From positions 62,001-126,000 of the forward strand of contig JAGVAD010000024.1 of NCBI GenBank assembly GCA_020060465.1: a stretch of DNA of 64,000 nucleotides. Direction: 5' to 3'. Numbering within the stretch: the first letter of the stretch is position 1; each line of letters begins with the position of its first letter. The stretch is from Anaerolineales bacterium. Lineage in GTDB: Bacteria; Chloroflexota; Anaerolineae; Anaerolineales; UBA4823. The translations under genes and the position numbers were made by a program. Under the pieces are notes generated by a model. That model made no database searches. It was not told where the DNA came from and worked only from the letters and a program-made list of their open reading frames with translations. Positions 42,628-51,403 of this stretch are shown here, piece after piece.

Positions 42628-45453
42628 ATGGAACTCAAAATTAATGGTAAACATGTTTCGATTGAGCCTGAATCGGGCGAGATGCTGGTGGATTTGCTGC
42701 GCGAACGATTGGGGTTGACCGGCGTCAAAGTCGGGTGCAACGAGTCTGAGTGCGGCGCATGTACGGTGATCGTCAACGGAGAGCCAGTCCTCTCCTGCAC
42801 CTACCCCTCGGCAAAAGCGGCTGGCAAGGATGTCTGGACTATCGAAGGTCTGGCGTCGCTTTCCCCAGTCCACTTGCCCGCCAGCGTCGAACAGGAAGAT
42901 TTACTGCGCGGGTTGCATCCGTTGCAGCAGGCGTTTGTGTTATACGGCGCAGTGCAATGTGGATTCTGCATTCCAGGTCAGTTAATGACTGCCCACGCGT
43001 TATTGAGCCGCAATCCCAACCCAACCCAGGCAGATATTCGCTACGCGCTCAAAGATACGCTATGTCGCTGCGCGGGTTATCCCACCATCGAACGCGCCGT
43101 CCTGGCTGCGGCCGAATCGCTGCGCAGCGGCAAACCGGTGCAACCGCCAGAGATCCCGGCCTCGCACACGCCTTTAGAGGTAATTGGCACGGTTCAGATC
43201 CGCCCAGATGCGGTAGAGAAAGTGACCGGCGAAGCCATTTACACCGACGATCTGAAATTCCCTGGAATGTTACACGGGCGCGTCAAGCGGGCGGGCATTC
43301 CACATGGCATTGTCCGCCGTTTGGACGTCTCCAAAGCGCGCGCCCTATCCGGTGTGGTTGCGGTGTTAACCGCAGAGGATATTCCCGGCGAACGCTATCA
43401 TGGGCTGGTGATTTTTGACTGGCCAACGCTGGTGGGGGTGGGCGAGCGCGTCCGTTATGTCGGCGATAGCGTGGCGATTGTCGCTGCCGAAAGCCGTGAA
43501 ATCGCCTCCCAGGCGCTGGAGCTGATCGAGGTCGAATACGAACCTCTAGAACCCATCTGCGACCCGGTGGCGGCGCGCAGCCCGGATGCGCCGGCCATTC
43601 ACCCACAGGGCAACCTGCTCAAACATATTAAAGTGCGCAAAGGCGACGTTGAACAGGGGTTCGCTGAATCCGAGATCATCCTGGAACACACTTTTCACAC
43701 CGCCTTCACCGATCACGCGTTTATTGAACCGGAATGCAGCATTGCCAGGCCCACCGAAGATGGGCGCATGGAGGTTTACGTCGGTTCACAGATTCCTTAC
43801 GCCGACCGCAATCAGGTGGCGCGCGCCCTGGGTTGGCCCGAAGAACGCGTGCGCGTGATCGGTCAACTGATGGGCGGCGGCTTTGGCGGTAAAGAAGACG
43901 TCATGGGGCAAATCCACGCCGCGTTGCTGGCCAACGCCACCGGACGACCGGTGAAACTGTTGTTTGACCGCCACGAAAGCCTGTTGGTACATCCCAAGCG
44001 ACACGCCACCCAAATTCGAGTGAAGATGGGCGCCAAACGCGATGGCACATTGGTTGCTGTGGAGACCGAATTATACGGCGACACCGGGGCTTACGCCTCG
44101 CTGGGCGAAAAGGTGATGACCCGCGCTACCACCCATTCCACCGGGCCGTATGAAATGCCGCATGTGCGCGCCGACTGTTATGCCATGTACACCAATAACC
44201 CGCCCGCTGGAGCGTTCCGCGGCTTTGGCGTCACCCAGTCGGCGTTTGCCATCGAAAGCATGATGGACATGCTGGCGGAAAAACTCGGCCTGGATCGGGT
44301 TGAAATCCGCCGCAAAAACGCCTTGAAAGTGGGCAGCGTCACCAACACCGGCCAATTTCTGGATGAAAGCGTTGGTTTGAAAGAATGCATTGACCAGGTG
44401 ATCGCCGAAATGGATCGTCTGATCGGTCAAGGCGGCGACCCGGCGGCGCGTTTCGCCTCACGCAGCGTTCCGGGTGCGCCGCATTTGCGCCGCGCCTGGG
44501 GATTTGCCGTAGCTTTCAAGAACACCGGTCTGGGCGGCGGCGCGCCGGATAAAGCCGGCGCAGAGGTCGAGCTGTTCGCAGATGGATCGCTGGAAGTGCG
44601 CACTTCTTCCGCTGAACTGGGACAAGGATTGGTCACTGTGCTGCGGATGATTGTGGCGCAGGAATTCAACCAATCTCCATCAAAGGTCAAAGTGCTGGTG
44701 ATGGACACCGATTTGACGCCGGACGGCGGGCCAACCACCGCCTCGCGCCAGACGTATGTCACCGGCAACGCCGCGCTGTACGCTGCCCGCACGTTGCGCC
44801 AGGCCATCGCTTCCACGCTGGCCGAAAAATACGACGTTCCGCCGGAACAGGTGCGTTTCGTCGAAGGGCTGGCGCAAGTCAACGGCTTTTCGTTGCCGTT
44901 AGGCGAGGTGGTCGCCGAGATGCGCGCCGAGGGCCGTGAACCACGGGCGCTCTACGAATATTGGGCGCCAGCCACCAGTCCGCTTGGAACAGGCGGGAAG
45001 ATGCATTTCGCCTATTCATTTGCGGCGCAGGCCGCGGAGGTGGAAGTGAACACCCGCACCGGCGAGACGCGTGTTTTACGCGTCATTGCGGCGAACGATG
45101 TCGGGCGCGCCCTGAACCCGCTTGGCTTGCAAGGGCAAGTGGAAGGCGGCGTGGTGATGGGTATGGGCAATGCATTGACGGAACATTTCGTCGTCGAGAA
45201 TGGCCGGGTCTTCACCGACCGCATGGCGCGCTACCGCATCCCTTCGATCATCCAGACGCCGGAGATCATCTCGCTTGTCGTAGAACATCCCACCGCCGAG
45301 GGACCTTACGGCGCAAAAGGGGTCGGCGAAATCGTCAGCATCCCCACCACGCCAGCCATCACCAACGCCATTTACAACGCCGTGGGCGTGCGCATCGATT
45401 CCCTGCCGGTGGACCAGGAAAAGATCTTGCTGGCGCTGGAAAGTTCGCGATAA
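42628..45453 (+). CDS. Xanthine dehydrogenase family, fused [2Fe-2S] plus molybdenum subunit
   Basis: A 941-residue fusion of CoxS-like and CoxL-like subunits. The [2Fe-2S] domains (1-160) show GCNESECGACTVIVNG and QCGFCIPGQLM, and CRCAGYPTIERAV. The molybdopterin part (about 185-941) has GGGFGGKEDVMGQIHAALLA, AFRGFGVTQSAFAIE and the proton-accepting glutamate in GAKGVGEIVSIPTTPAI. It lacks the CO-dehydrogenase active-site loop (AYRCSFR), so it hydroxylates an N-heterocycle or oxidises an aldehyde. Expected to pair with the preceding flavoprotein. Substrate unknown; the AOR, LarA and transketolase neighbours suggest breakdown of a ring or hydroxy-acid compound. Confidence 0.9.
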   Translation: MELKINGKHVSIEPESGEMLVDLLRERLGLTGVKVGCNESECGACTVIVNGEPVLSCTYPSAKAAGKDVWTIEGLASLSPVHLPASVEQEDLLRGLHPLQQAFVLYGAVQCGFCIPGQLMTAHALLSRNPNPTQADIRYALKDTLCRCAGYPTIERAVLAAAESLRSGKPVQPPEIPASHTPLEVIGTVQIRPDAVEKVTGEAIYTDDLKFPGMLHGRVKRAGIPHGIVRRLDVSKARALSGVVAVLTAEDIPGERYHGLVIFDWPTLVGVGERVRYVGDSVAIVAAESREIASQALELIEVEYEPLEPICDPVAARSPDAPAIHPQGNLLKHIKVRKGDVEQGFAESEIILEHTFHTAFTDHAFIEPECSIARPTEDGRMEVYVGSQIPYADRNQVARALGWPEERVRVIGQLMGGGFGGKEDVMGQIHAALLANATGRPVKLLFDRHESLLVHPKRHATQIRVKMGAKRDGTLVAVETELYGDTGAYASLGEKVMTRATTHSTGPYEMPHVRADCYAMYTNNPPAGAFRGFGVTQSAFAIESMMDMLAEKLGLDRVEIRRKNALKVGSVTNTGQFLDESVGLKECIDQVIAEMDRLIGQGGDPAARFASRSVPGAPHLRRAWGFAVAFKNTGLGGGAPDKAGAEVELFADGSLEVRTSSAELGQGLVTVLRMIVAQEFNQSPSKVKVLVMDTDLTPDGGPTTASRQTYVTGNAALYAARTLRQAIASTLAEKYDVPPEQVRFVEGLAQVNGFSLPLGEVVAEMRAEGREPRALYEYWAPATSPLGTGGKMHFAYSFAAQAAEVEVNTRTGETRVLRVIAANDVGRALNPLGLQGQVEGGVVMGMGNALTEHFVVENGRVFTDRMARYRIPSIIQTPEIISLVVEHPTAEGPYGAKGVGEIVSIPTTPAITNAIYNAVGVRIDSLPVDQEKILLALESSR

Positions 45454-45468
45454 GCCGCCGAGAGCTGC

Positions 45469-46038
45469 TTAAGGCAAAGATTTGAGAAATTCGAACAGGT
45501 CGGCCAAATCCTGATCACCGATTTGCCAACGGGGCATATCTGTGGAGAGAGGTTCGCCATCGGGGTGTTTCCCCTCCACAACGGCCAGACGGAACTCTTC
45601 CAGGGTGTAGTCGCCGTGATTGTTCTCATGCTCTTCGCCGGCATGTTCCTCAGCTTCGCCAAGAAGTGCAGCAAAACGAATATCGGGAGCTTCCATCACC
45701 TGCATGTGCATCGTATGCAGCCCGCCGCGGCCATCTGGGCCATGGCAATCTACGCAGGCTAAATAAGCTCCCATCATCATGCCGCCGTAGGGCGGACCGC
45801 CCGAATAACGAATACGCCGACCCTGGCTGTCTACTCCGGTGAAGTAGATGCGCTCCCCGTTGGATATGCCGGTAGGTTGATCCTGCCCAGGAAAGAGAGG
45901 GCGCTGGCGGAATGCCACAGGCGCATTGAACAGCATCCCGCAGGCGAGGCTCAGGCTTGCGAGACCGAGCGCGAGCAGAATTATTGTTGTGCGCTTCTGC
46001 AACACAGACGATTTGATTTCAGGATTCGGAATAGACAC
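45469..46038 (-). CDS. Monoheme c-type cytochrome lipoprotein next to the copper ATPase
   Basis: A 189-residue exported protein. The signal IILLALGLASLSLACG ends in a lipobox cysteine, so it is membrane-tethered outside. One heme site, ACVDCHGPDGRGG, is present, with candidate distal methionine in DMPRWQIGDQDLADL. A histidine- and glutamate-rich insert (EAEEHAGEEHENNH) could bind metal. GTG 46038 is preferred, with AGAAGG upstream; TTG 46059, overlapping the ATPase stop as TTGA, is the longer alternative. Co-transcribed with the copper ATPase, so a role in periplasmic copper or redox handling is inferred. Confidence 0.82.
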   Translation of the reverse strand: MSIPNPEIKSSVLQKRTTIILLALGLASLSLACGMLFNAPVAFRQRPLFPGQDQPTGISNGERIYFTGVDSQGRRIRYSGGPPYGGMMMGAYLACVDCHGPDGRGGLHTMHMQVMEAPDIRFAALLGEAEEHAGEEHENNHGDYTLEEFRLAVVEGKHPDGEPLSTDMPRWQIGDQDLADLFEFLKSLP

Positions 46039-46055
46039 AGAACACCTTCTGAACC

Positions 46056-48194
46056 TCAAGCGTCTAAACGAACGCCGCGTAAAAATTGGGCATTGATAGC
46101 TACAACAATTGTGCTGAGCGACATGAATAATGCGCCTACCGCGGGGGAAAGCAGGATGCCGAACGGCGCCAGTAAACCTGCGGCTAAGGGCAAAGCGATC
46201 ACATTGTAACCGGTCGCCCAGACCAGGTTCTGGATCATTTTACGGTAACTGGCTCGACTCAGGGAAAAGATTTTCACCACATCCAATGGGTTGCTCTTGA
46301 CCAGGATGATGCCGGCAGATTCGATCGCCACATCTGTACCGCTGCCGATAGCAATGCCTACGTCTGCGCGAATCAAAGCCGGAGCGTCGTTGACTCCATC
46401 GCCCACCATCGCCACCCGCATACCTTGTTGTTGAAGTTCGACTACCTTCTGGTCTTTATGCTCTGGCAGCACCTCCGCAAAGTATTGGTCAATCGCTAAT
46501 TCGTCTGCCACTGCTTTGGCTACCGCCCAACTGTCGCCGGTAAGCATCACCACTCGCATTCCCATTTGATGTAATTCCTGGATTGCCCGTTTGCTCTCTG
46601 GACGGATGACATCCGCCAAAGCAAACGCAGCGACCATGCGCTCGCCAACGATCAGATTTACCAGGCTATGGCCTTTTTGATTGGCCTGGGCTTCAAATTC
46701 AGCCAATTCTTCAATTGGAGAAATCCCCAAAGTTTCGCGTAAACGGGGGCCGCCCACATATACAGTATCACCTTCGTAGTTAGCCCGAACGCCGCGGCCT
46801 TTTAGGGCTTCGAAGTTTTCGACCTTTGGCAAAGGTAAGCCGCGTTCTTCCGCCGCCCGGCGAATGCCGCGAGCAATGGTATGCTCTGAATCGCCTTCGA
46901 TAGCTGCTGCCAGAGCCAGCGCCTGATCTTCGTTCCAACCTGGCGCGGTTTGCATCGCCACCACGCCGAACTCACCTCTGGTCAATGTGCCGGTCTTATC
47001 AAAGACCACCGTATCTATCAGCCTGGCTTGTTCCAGCGCCAGGCGATTGCGCACCAGAATACCATTCCTGGCGCCAATCGAAGTAGTGATGGCAACTACC
47101 AATGGAATAGCCAGCCCCAGAGCGTGAGGACAGGCGATGACCAACACCGTTGCTACTCGCGCAACGACTTCGACGCTGAACCCCACTGCAATGATCCAGA
47201 CGGCTGCTGTTAAACCAGCAACCGCCAGGGCAATGTAAAACAGCCATCCAGCAGCTTTGTCGGCCAATATCTGTGTACTGGACTTGCTCTGCTGCGCCTG
47301 TTCTACCAGGCGCATAATCCCAGCCAGAGCGGTATGATCGCCCACCGCGGTTACGCGCAGGCGCAGGCTGCCGCTGCCGTTGATCGTTCCGGCAATCACC
47401 GTGCTGCCGGGCGATTTCTTTACTGGCAGCGACTCGCCGGTGATCATTGCTTCATTAACATCTGATTCGCCCTCTTCAACCAACCCATCCGCGGGGATGC
47501 TGCCACCCGGGCGCACCAGCACGCGATCATCCACGCGCAACCAGCCGATGGGAACATCTTCTGTGCCGCCCCCCTCCAGGATACGTTCGGCAGTATCCGG
47601 CAGCAATTTTGCCAGCTCGTTGAGGGCGCCGGACGCCTGACGCACGCTGCGCATCTCTAACCAGTGCCCCAGCAGCATGATGTCAATCAAAGTAACCAAT
47701 TCCCAAAAGAAAGAATCGGTTGTTGAAATAAATAAAGCTGCCAGGCTGTAAACCAGAGCCACGCTGATCGCCAATGAGATCAAGGTCATCATCCCTGGCT
47801 GGCGATTGCGCAACTCGGGCGCCGCCATTTGCAAAAATGGAACGCCGCCGTAGGCGAATACCAGGATCGAGAACAGCGGTGCGATCCACTCGCTGCCCGA
47901 AAATGCCGGCATGCTAAATCCGAACCACCTTTGGATCATCTCGCTATACAATAAGACGGGAATAGAAAGGAGCGCGCAGACCCAGAAGCGACGTTGAAAC
48001 ATCTGCTCGTGACCGGTATGATCTACGTGCGCCGGATGCGCCGTCTGCTTCACTGAACCGGTTGGTTTAATCTCGTGATGTGTGGGAGGCGCCTGATGAT
48101 GGGTTGGGACAGTATGCATCTCATGCCCTGCGTGCGGATCAGCGGGCGGCGGTTGATGTTGTGCGTGGGATTGATGGTCGGCGTGGTCGTTCAT
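46056..48194 (-). CDS. copB: CopB-type copper-exporting P1B ATPase
   Basis: A 712-residue transporter. The N-terminus is a His-rich metal-binding stretch ([14 protein letters not shown]... [11 protein letters not shown]) in place of CxxC domains. The transport motif in helix 6 is [11 protein letters not shown], the CPH type of P1B-3 pumps, which points to Cu2+, Cu+ or Ag+. Phosphorylation site [11 protein letters not shown], actuator TGESLP, nucleotide-domain histidine in SEHTIARGI and hinge [10 protein letters not shown] are all present. It exports copper across the cytoplasmic membrane. The cytochrome gene follows at once. Confidence 0.93.
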   Translation of the reverse strand: MNDHADHQSHAQHQPPPADPHAGHEMHTVPTHHQAPPTHHEIKPTGSVKQTAHPAHVDHTGHEQMFQRRFWVCALLSIPVLLYSEMIQRWFGFSMPAFSGSEWIAPLFSILVFAYGGVPFLQMAAPELRNRQPGMMTLISLAISVALVYSLAALFISTTDSFFWELVTLIDIMLLGHWLEMRSVRQASGALNELAKLLPDTAERILEGGGTEDVPIGWLRVDDRVLVRPGGSIPADGLVEEGESDVNEAMITGESLPVKKSPGSTVIAGTINGSGSLRLRVTAVGDHTALAGIMRLVEQAQQSKSSTQILADKAAGWLFYIALAVAGLTAAVWIIAVGFSVEVVARVATVLVIACPHALGLAIPLVVAITTSIGARNGILVRNRLALEQARLIDTVVFDKTGTLTRGEFGVVAMQTAPGWNEDQALALAAAIEGDSEHTIARGIRRAAEERGLPLPKVENFEALKGRGVRANYEGDTVYVGGPRLRETLGISPIEELAEFEAQANQKGHSLVNLIVGERMVAAFALADVIRPESKRAIQELHQMGMRVVMLTGDSWAVAKAVADELAIDQYFAEVLPEHKDQKVVELQQQGMRVAMVGDGVNDAPALIRADVGIAIGSGTDVAIESAGIILVKSNPLDVVKIFSLSRASYRKMIQNLVWATGYNVIALPLAAGLLAPFGILLSPAVGALFMSLSTIVVAINAQFLRGVRLDA

Positions 48195-48251
48195 TTGTCT
48201 CTTCTCTGGGTTGCAACATAAGGATAATATCGTTCCATTTCACGTTGTGAC

Positions 48252-48332
48252 TTTGGTTATGAACGTCCCGCAGGTTTCTGTTCACACGGGCCTGTTTAGG
48301 GGGGAAACTGCGGGATGTTTTGCATCATCAAT
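48252..48332. repeat. Dispersed hairpin repeat, family B copy 2
   Basis: TTTGGTTATGAAC...CCCGCAGGTTTCTG...GAAACTGCGGGATGTTTTGCATCATCAAT. The stem pairs CCCGCAGGTTTC with GAAACTGCGGG with one bulge. It matches the copy at 27842-27912 in both flanks. It sits in the 332-base divergent gap before the NarX-like gene; no gene is seen there. Confidence 0.7.
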
Positions 48333-48526
48333 GTCCAATTTGCCATATTGATTATGCCACACAGATGAGGAGCGGCAAGCGCCAAATGGCGCAGTCTGGT
48401 TACAACCCACCATTGATTCCCAATGGATGGCGCTTGACGAACGCAGATGAATAAACTTTAATGTATGGTGGTAACTATCCTGCGGCAAACAGTCATAGAA
48501 TATAATCAAAACGGATCGGATTTGAC

Positions 48527-50476
48527 ATGGTGAAAATCAGCAGCCTCAAAGGGCAGATTCGCCTGTTGCTTATTGCGTTTGCCGCGTTGGTTACTATCTC
48601 TGTGGTCATCACCTATTGGGGATTAGAAGCGCAGAAAACCGACGCCATGGTGATCAATCTGGCCGGGCGCCAGCGGATGTTGCTTCAGCAAATGACCCGC
48701 CTGGCGCTGGAAGTTCAACACCAGCCTGAGGCGGATAAAAAACTGGCTCTGCGGGAAAGCATGATTGCCTTTGAGCAAACCCTGACCGCGCTGATAGACG
48801 GGGGGCCAGCTCCATACTACTCTGGCCTGTCGGCGGAGCTGCCGGCTGCTAAAAACACAACCATTATCGAAAGATTGCAGCGCGTTGCTCAAAGTTGGCC
48901 TGCTTTTCGCTTCAGCCTGGATCAGGTTTTGGACTATGCGCCTGAGACGCCTGAGTTCCAGGTCGCTCTGCAAAACGTGGAAACCCAGTCGCCTCAACTG
49001 ATCCAGCAGATGGACGAAGCAGTGCGTCAGATCTCCCAGGTCTCCCGCCAGAACTTGAACCGCTTGAAATGGGCGCAGGCGGCGTTTCTGGCGGCTGCGT
49101 TGGGATTGTTAGGCTTGGGTCGTTGGCTTACGCAGCGTTCGCTGATTGCGCCGTTGCAAGAAGTGGGAGAAGCTGCCCGCAGGATTGGGCAGGGTGATCT
49201 GGCCAGCCCGGTAGAGACGCAGGAGCCAGAGGAAGTTCGCCTTTTAAGTGAAACCCTGGAGAACATGCGCCTTCAGTTGCGCGCCTCACGCGAGGCGTTG
49301 CTCTCGATGAATGAGCGCCTGGAAGAGAATGTGGCGCAGCGTACGCGCGAGCTGGAAGCGCTTTACACCGTCAGCCGCGAGATCTCCTCCCGTTTGGATA
49401 TCCAGCATGTGCTGCGTTCCGTCGCCGATAAGGCGCGCCAGCTACTTGGCGGCGAAGCAGCCTACCTGTGCCTGTTAGACCAAAAAGGGCGTTACCTGCA
49501 CTTACAGGCCACCAGCGGACCGCCGAACGCGGTGGTGGAGATCTTTTCAACCACACAGGCTCCATTTGTTGGACAGGTGCTTTCCAGCCCTCAGGCGGTG
49601 ATGTGCAATGTGGCCGGCTGTCACGGCTATTGCGAGATCATGTCCACTCCCTATCGCGCCAGTCACCTGGCTGCGCCGCTGCGCGTGGGCGAGCGGGTGA
49701 TCGGCGCGTTGTGCGTGGGCAGCACCCAAACGAATGCCTTCTCCGAGGACGCCATGGATTTGCTGACCCGTCTGGCGAGCGCTGCCGCCATTGCTTTAGA
49801 GAATGCGCGATTGTACGAGCAGGCGGAACGCACCGCCACTTTAGAAGAGCGACAACGCCTGGCGGCGGAAATGCACGACGGCCTGGCCCAAACGCTGAGC
49901 TACTTACAATTGACCATTGATCTGGCGCGCGAGCAGGTGGAAAAAGGTCGCCCCACCCAGGCAATGGAAACGCTGGCCCGCGGCCAACGCGCCATAGATC
50001 AGGCAGCGTTGGAGATTCGCCGCGCCATCGCCAACCTTCAGCAGGAACTACCGTTGCGCTACACCCTTCAGGAACAACTGGCTGAACTCGTCGCCGAATT
50101 TCCTGACGATGGAGCGCCGATCGAATGCAAACCTGAGGTGAAAGAACCCGTCGTGTTGCCACGCGATCAGGCAGAACAGGCGCTGCGGGTGGCGCGGGAG
50201 GCGCTGCTTAACGCCCGTCGCCACAGTCAGGCCAGCCGCATCCTGCTTACTTTAAGCCAGGAAGAAGGCTGCTTGAAACTGAGCGTGGAAGACGATGGTT
50301 CAGGATTTGATTTGGATAGCCTGCCATGCGATGACGGCCGCCCGCATTTCGGCGTCAACATCATGTACGCGCGCGCAGCCAGACTGGGCGGCGACCTGCA
50401 AATACAATCAGCGCCTGGCGCAGGAACGCGGGTGGTTTTGAAATGGCCGACGCAGTTTTCAGGAGAGCTGGCATGA
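48527..50476 (+). CDS. NarX-like nitrate/nitrite sensor histidine kinase
   Basis: A 649-residue kinase. Two membrane helices (LLLIAFAALVTISVVITYW and AAFLAAALGLLGLG) flank a periplasmic sensor. The sensor holds a P-box-like stretch, DAMVINLAGRQRMLLQQM, which resembles the nitrate-binding DAxxINxAGxxRM of NarX. HAMP follows, then a GAF domain with a cysteine cluster (VMCNVAGCHGYCEIM, residues about 360-370), then a HisKA_3 helix with phosphorylated His450 (EMHDGLAQTLSYLQ) and a HATPase. Its stop overlaps narL as ATGA. Context upstream of narGHJ supports nitrate sensing. Confidence 0.88.
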   Translation: MVKISSLKGQIRLLLIAFAALVTISVVITYWGLEAQKTDAMVINLAGRQRMLLQQMTRLALEVQHQPEADKKLALRESMIAFEQTLTALIDGGPAPYYSGLSAELPAAKNTTIIERLQRVAQSWPAFRFSLDQVLDYAPETPEFQVALQNVETQSPQLIQQMDEAVRQISQVSRQNLNRLKWAQAAFLAAALGLLGLGRWLTQRSLIAPLQEVGEAARRIGQGDLASPVETQEPEEVRLLSETLENMRLQLRASREALLSMNERLEENVAQRTRELEALYTVSREISSRLDIQHVLRSVADKARQLLGGEAAYLCLLDQKGRYLHLQATSGPPNAVVEIFSTTQAPFVGQVLSSPQAVMCNVAGCHGYCEIMSTPYRASHLAAPLRVGERVIGALCVGSTQTNAFSEDAMDLLTRLASAAAIALENARLYEQAERTATLEERQRLAAEMHDGLAQTLSYLQLTIDLAREQVEKGRPTQAMETLARGQRAIDQAALEIRRAIANLQQELPLRYTLQEQLAELVAEFPDDGAPIECKPEVKEPVVLPRDQAEQALRVAREALLNARRHSQASRILLTLSQEEGCLKLSVEDDGSGFDLDSLPCDDGRPHFGVNIMYARAARLGGDLQIQSAPGAGTRVVLKWPTQFSGELA

Positions 50477-51132
50477 ATAAAGTACGCGTCCTGCTCGCCG
50501 ACGATCATGTGCTTTTTCGCGAGGGGTTGTCGGGCATTATTGCTTCCCAGGCGGATATGCAGGTGGTGGGCGAAGCCAGCGATGGCCTGGAAGCGGTGAT
50601 CAAAGCTCGCGAACTACAACCCGATCTGATCTTGATGGATATTCAAATGCCGGGCTGCGATGGGCTGGAAGCCACACGCCGCATCAAGCAAGAGCAGCCT
50701 GCAACCACCATTGTCGTTCTCACCGTGCGCGACGACGAAGAGAAATTGTTCGAGGCAATCAAAAGCGGCGCGCAAGGCTATCTTCTCAAAAGCGCCCGCT
50801 CGAAAGAGGTGTTGGAAATGTTGCGCGGGGCGCTGCGCGGCGAAGCGGCCATCCCGCCGCACCTCGCCGGGCGCATGTTGGAGGAATTCCGCCGCCTCAG
50901 TCGTCAGGCGACAGCGAGTGATGAGGAAGAAGACGAAATCCCAACGCTGACGATGCGTGAACAAGAAGTGCTGGGATTGGTGGCGCAGGGCATGGCCGAT
51001 AAAGACATTGCCGCCGCGCTCTCGCTCAGCTTGCATACGGTAAAATCCCACTTGCGCAACATCCTGGCGAAATTGCATGTCTCCAGCCGTCACGAAGCCG
51101 CCCGTTTTGCCAGACGCCGCGGCTTGATCTAG
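50473..51132 (+). CDS. NarL-family response regulator
   Basis: A 219-residue regulator. The receiver has VLLADDHVLFREGL, phosphorylated Asp56 in LILMDIQMPGCDG, and lysine in GYLLKSARS. The C-terminal LuxR-type helix-turn-helix is LTMREQEVLGLVAQGMADKDIAAALSLSLHTVKSHLRNILAKL. Start ATG 50473 overlaps the kinase stop by the ATGA arrangement. It probably activates the nitrate-reductase genes that follow the terminator at 51297. Confidence 0.92.
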   Translation: MNKVRVLLADDHVLFREGLSGIIASQADMQVVGEASDGLEAVIKARELQPDLILMDIQMPGCDGLEATRRIKQEQPATTIVVLTVRDDEEKLFEAIKSGAQGYLLKSARSKEVLEMLRGALRGEAAIPPHLAGRMLEEFRRLSRQATASDEEEDEIPTLTMREQEVLGLVAQGMADKDIAAALSLSLHTVKSHLRNILAKLHVSSRHEAARFARRRGLI

Positions 51133-51232
51133 CGGCGACCGTAAGTCGCCGCCTGGAAATGTGCAAGGTCGGCGAAGCCGACTCCCAGCCCGCTTTAGCG
51201 GTCTTTGTAACCTCAGGCGGGAGTTTCGAACC
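51131..51232. repeat. Dispersed multi-hairpin repeat, family A copy 2
   Basis: A chain of hairpins directly after narL: GGCGAC-CGTAA-GTCGCC, GTCGGC-GAA-GCCGAC, AGCCCGC-TTTA-GCGGTCT, then TTTGTAACCTCAGGCGGGAGTTTCGAACCCC. Read in reverse it shares CCTNAGGTTACAAAG and the CCGC...GCGGGCTG hairpin with 11740-11873. Confidence 0.65.
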
Positions 51233-51296
51233 CCCTGGTCTGCAGCAACCAACACCTATTTCTTGTATCCAGTGCGAAGAACTAAGTCTTACGGTT

Positions 51297-51325
51297 AAAG
51301 AGCGATGATAAAATCGCTCTTTTTT
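51297..51325 (+). terminator. Rho-independent terminator after narL
   Basis: AAAGAGCGAT and ATCGCTCTTT form a 10-bp stem with a 6-base loop, followed by a T run. It separates the narXL transcript from the bc-nar gene set. Confidence 0.88.
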
Positions 51326-51403
51326 CGTTCTTCAAGAAGGGCTTCGAACGATTTTATTCTTCGATGGGCTTTGGTAACCTTTGGGCTGATGAAAGGCAGC
51401 CCC

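Noticed and set aside
51220-51235. GAGTTTCGAACCCCC, which looks like a tRNA T-arm
   Set aside because: No acceptor, D or anticodon arms are found around it. It belongs to the family A hairpin repeat.
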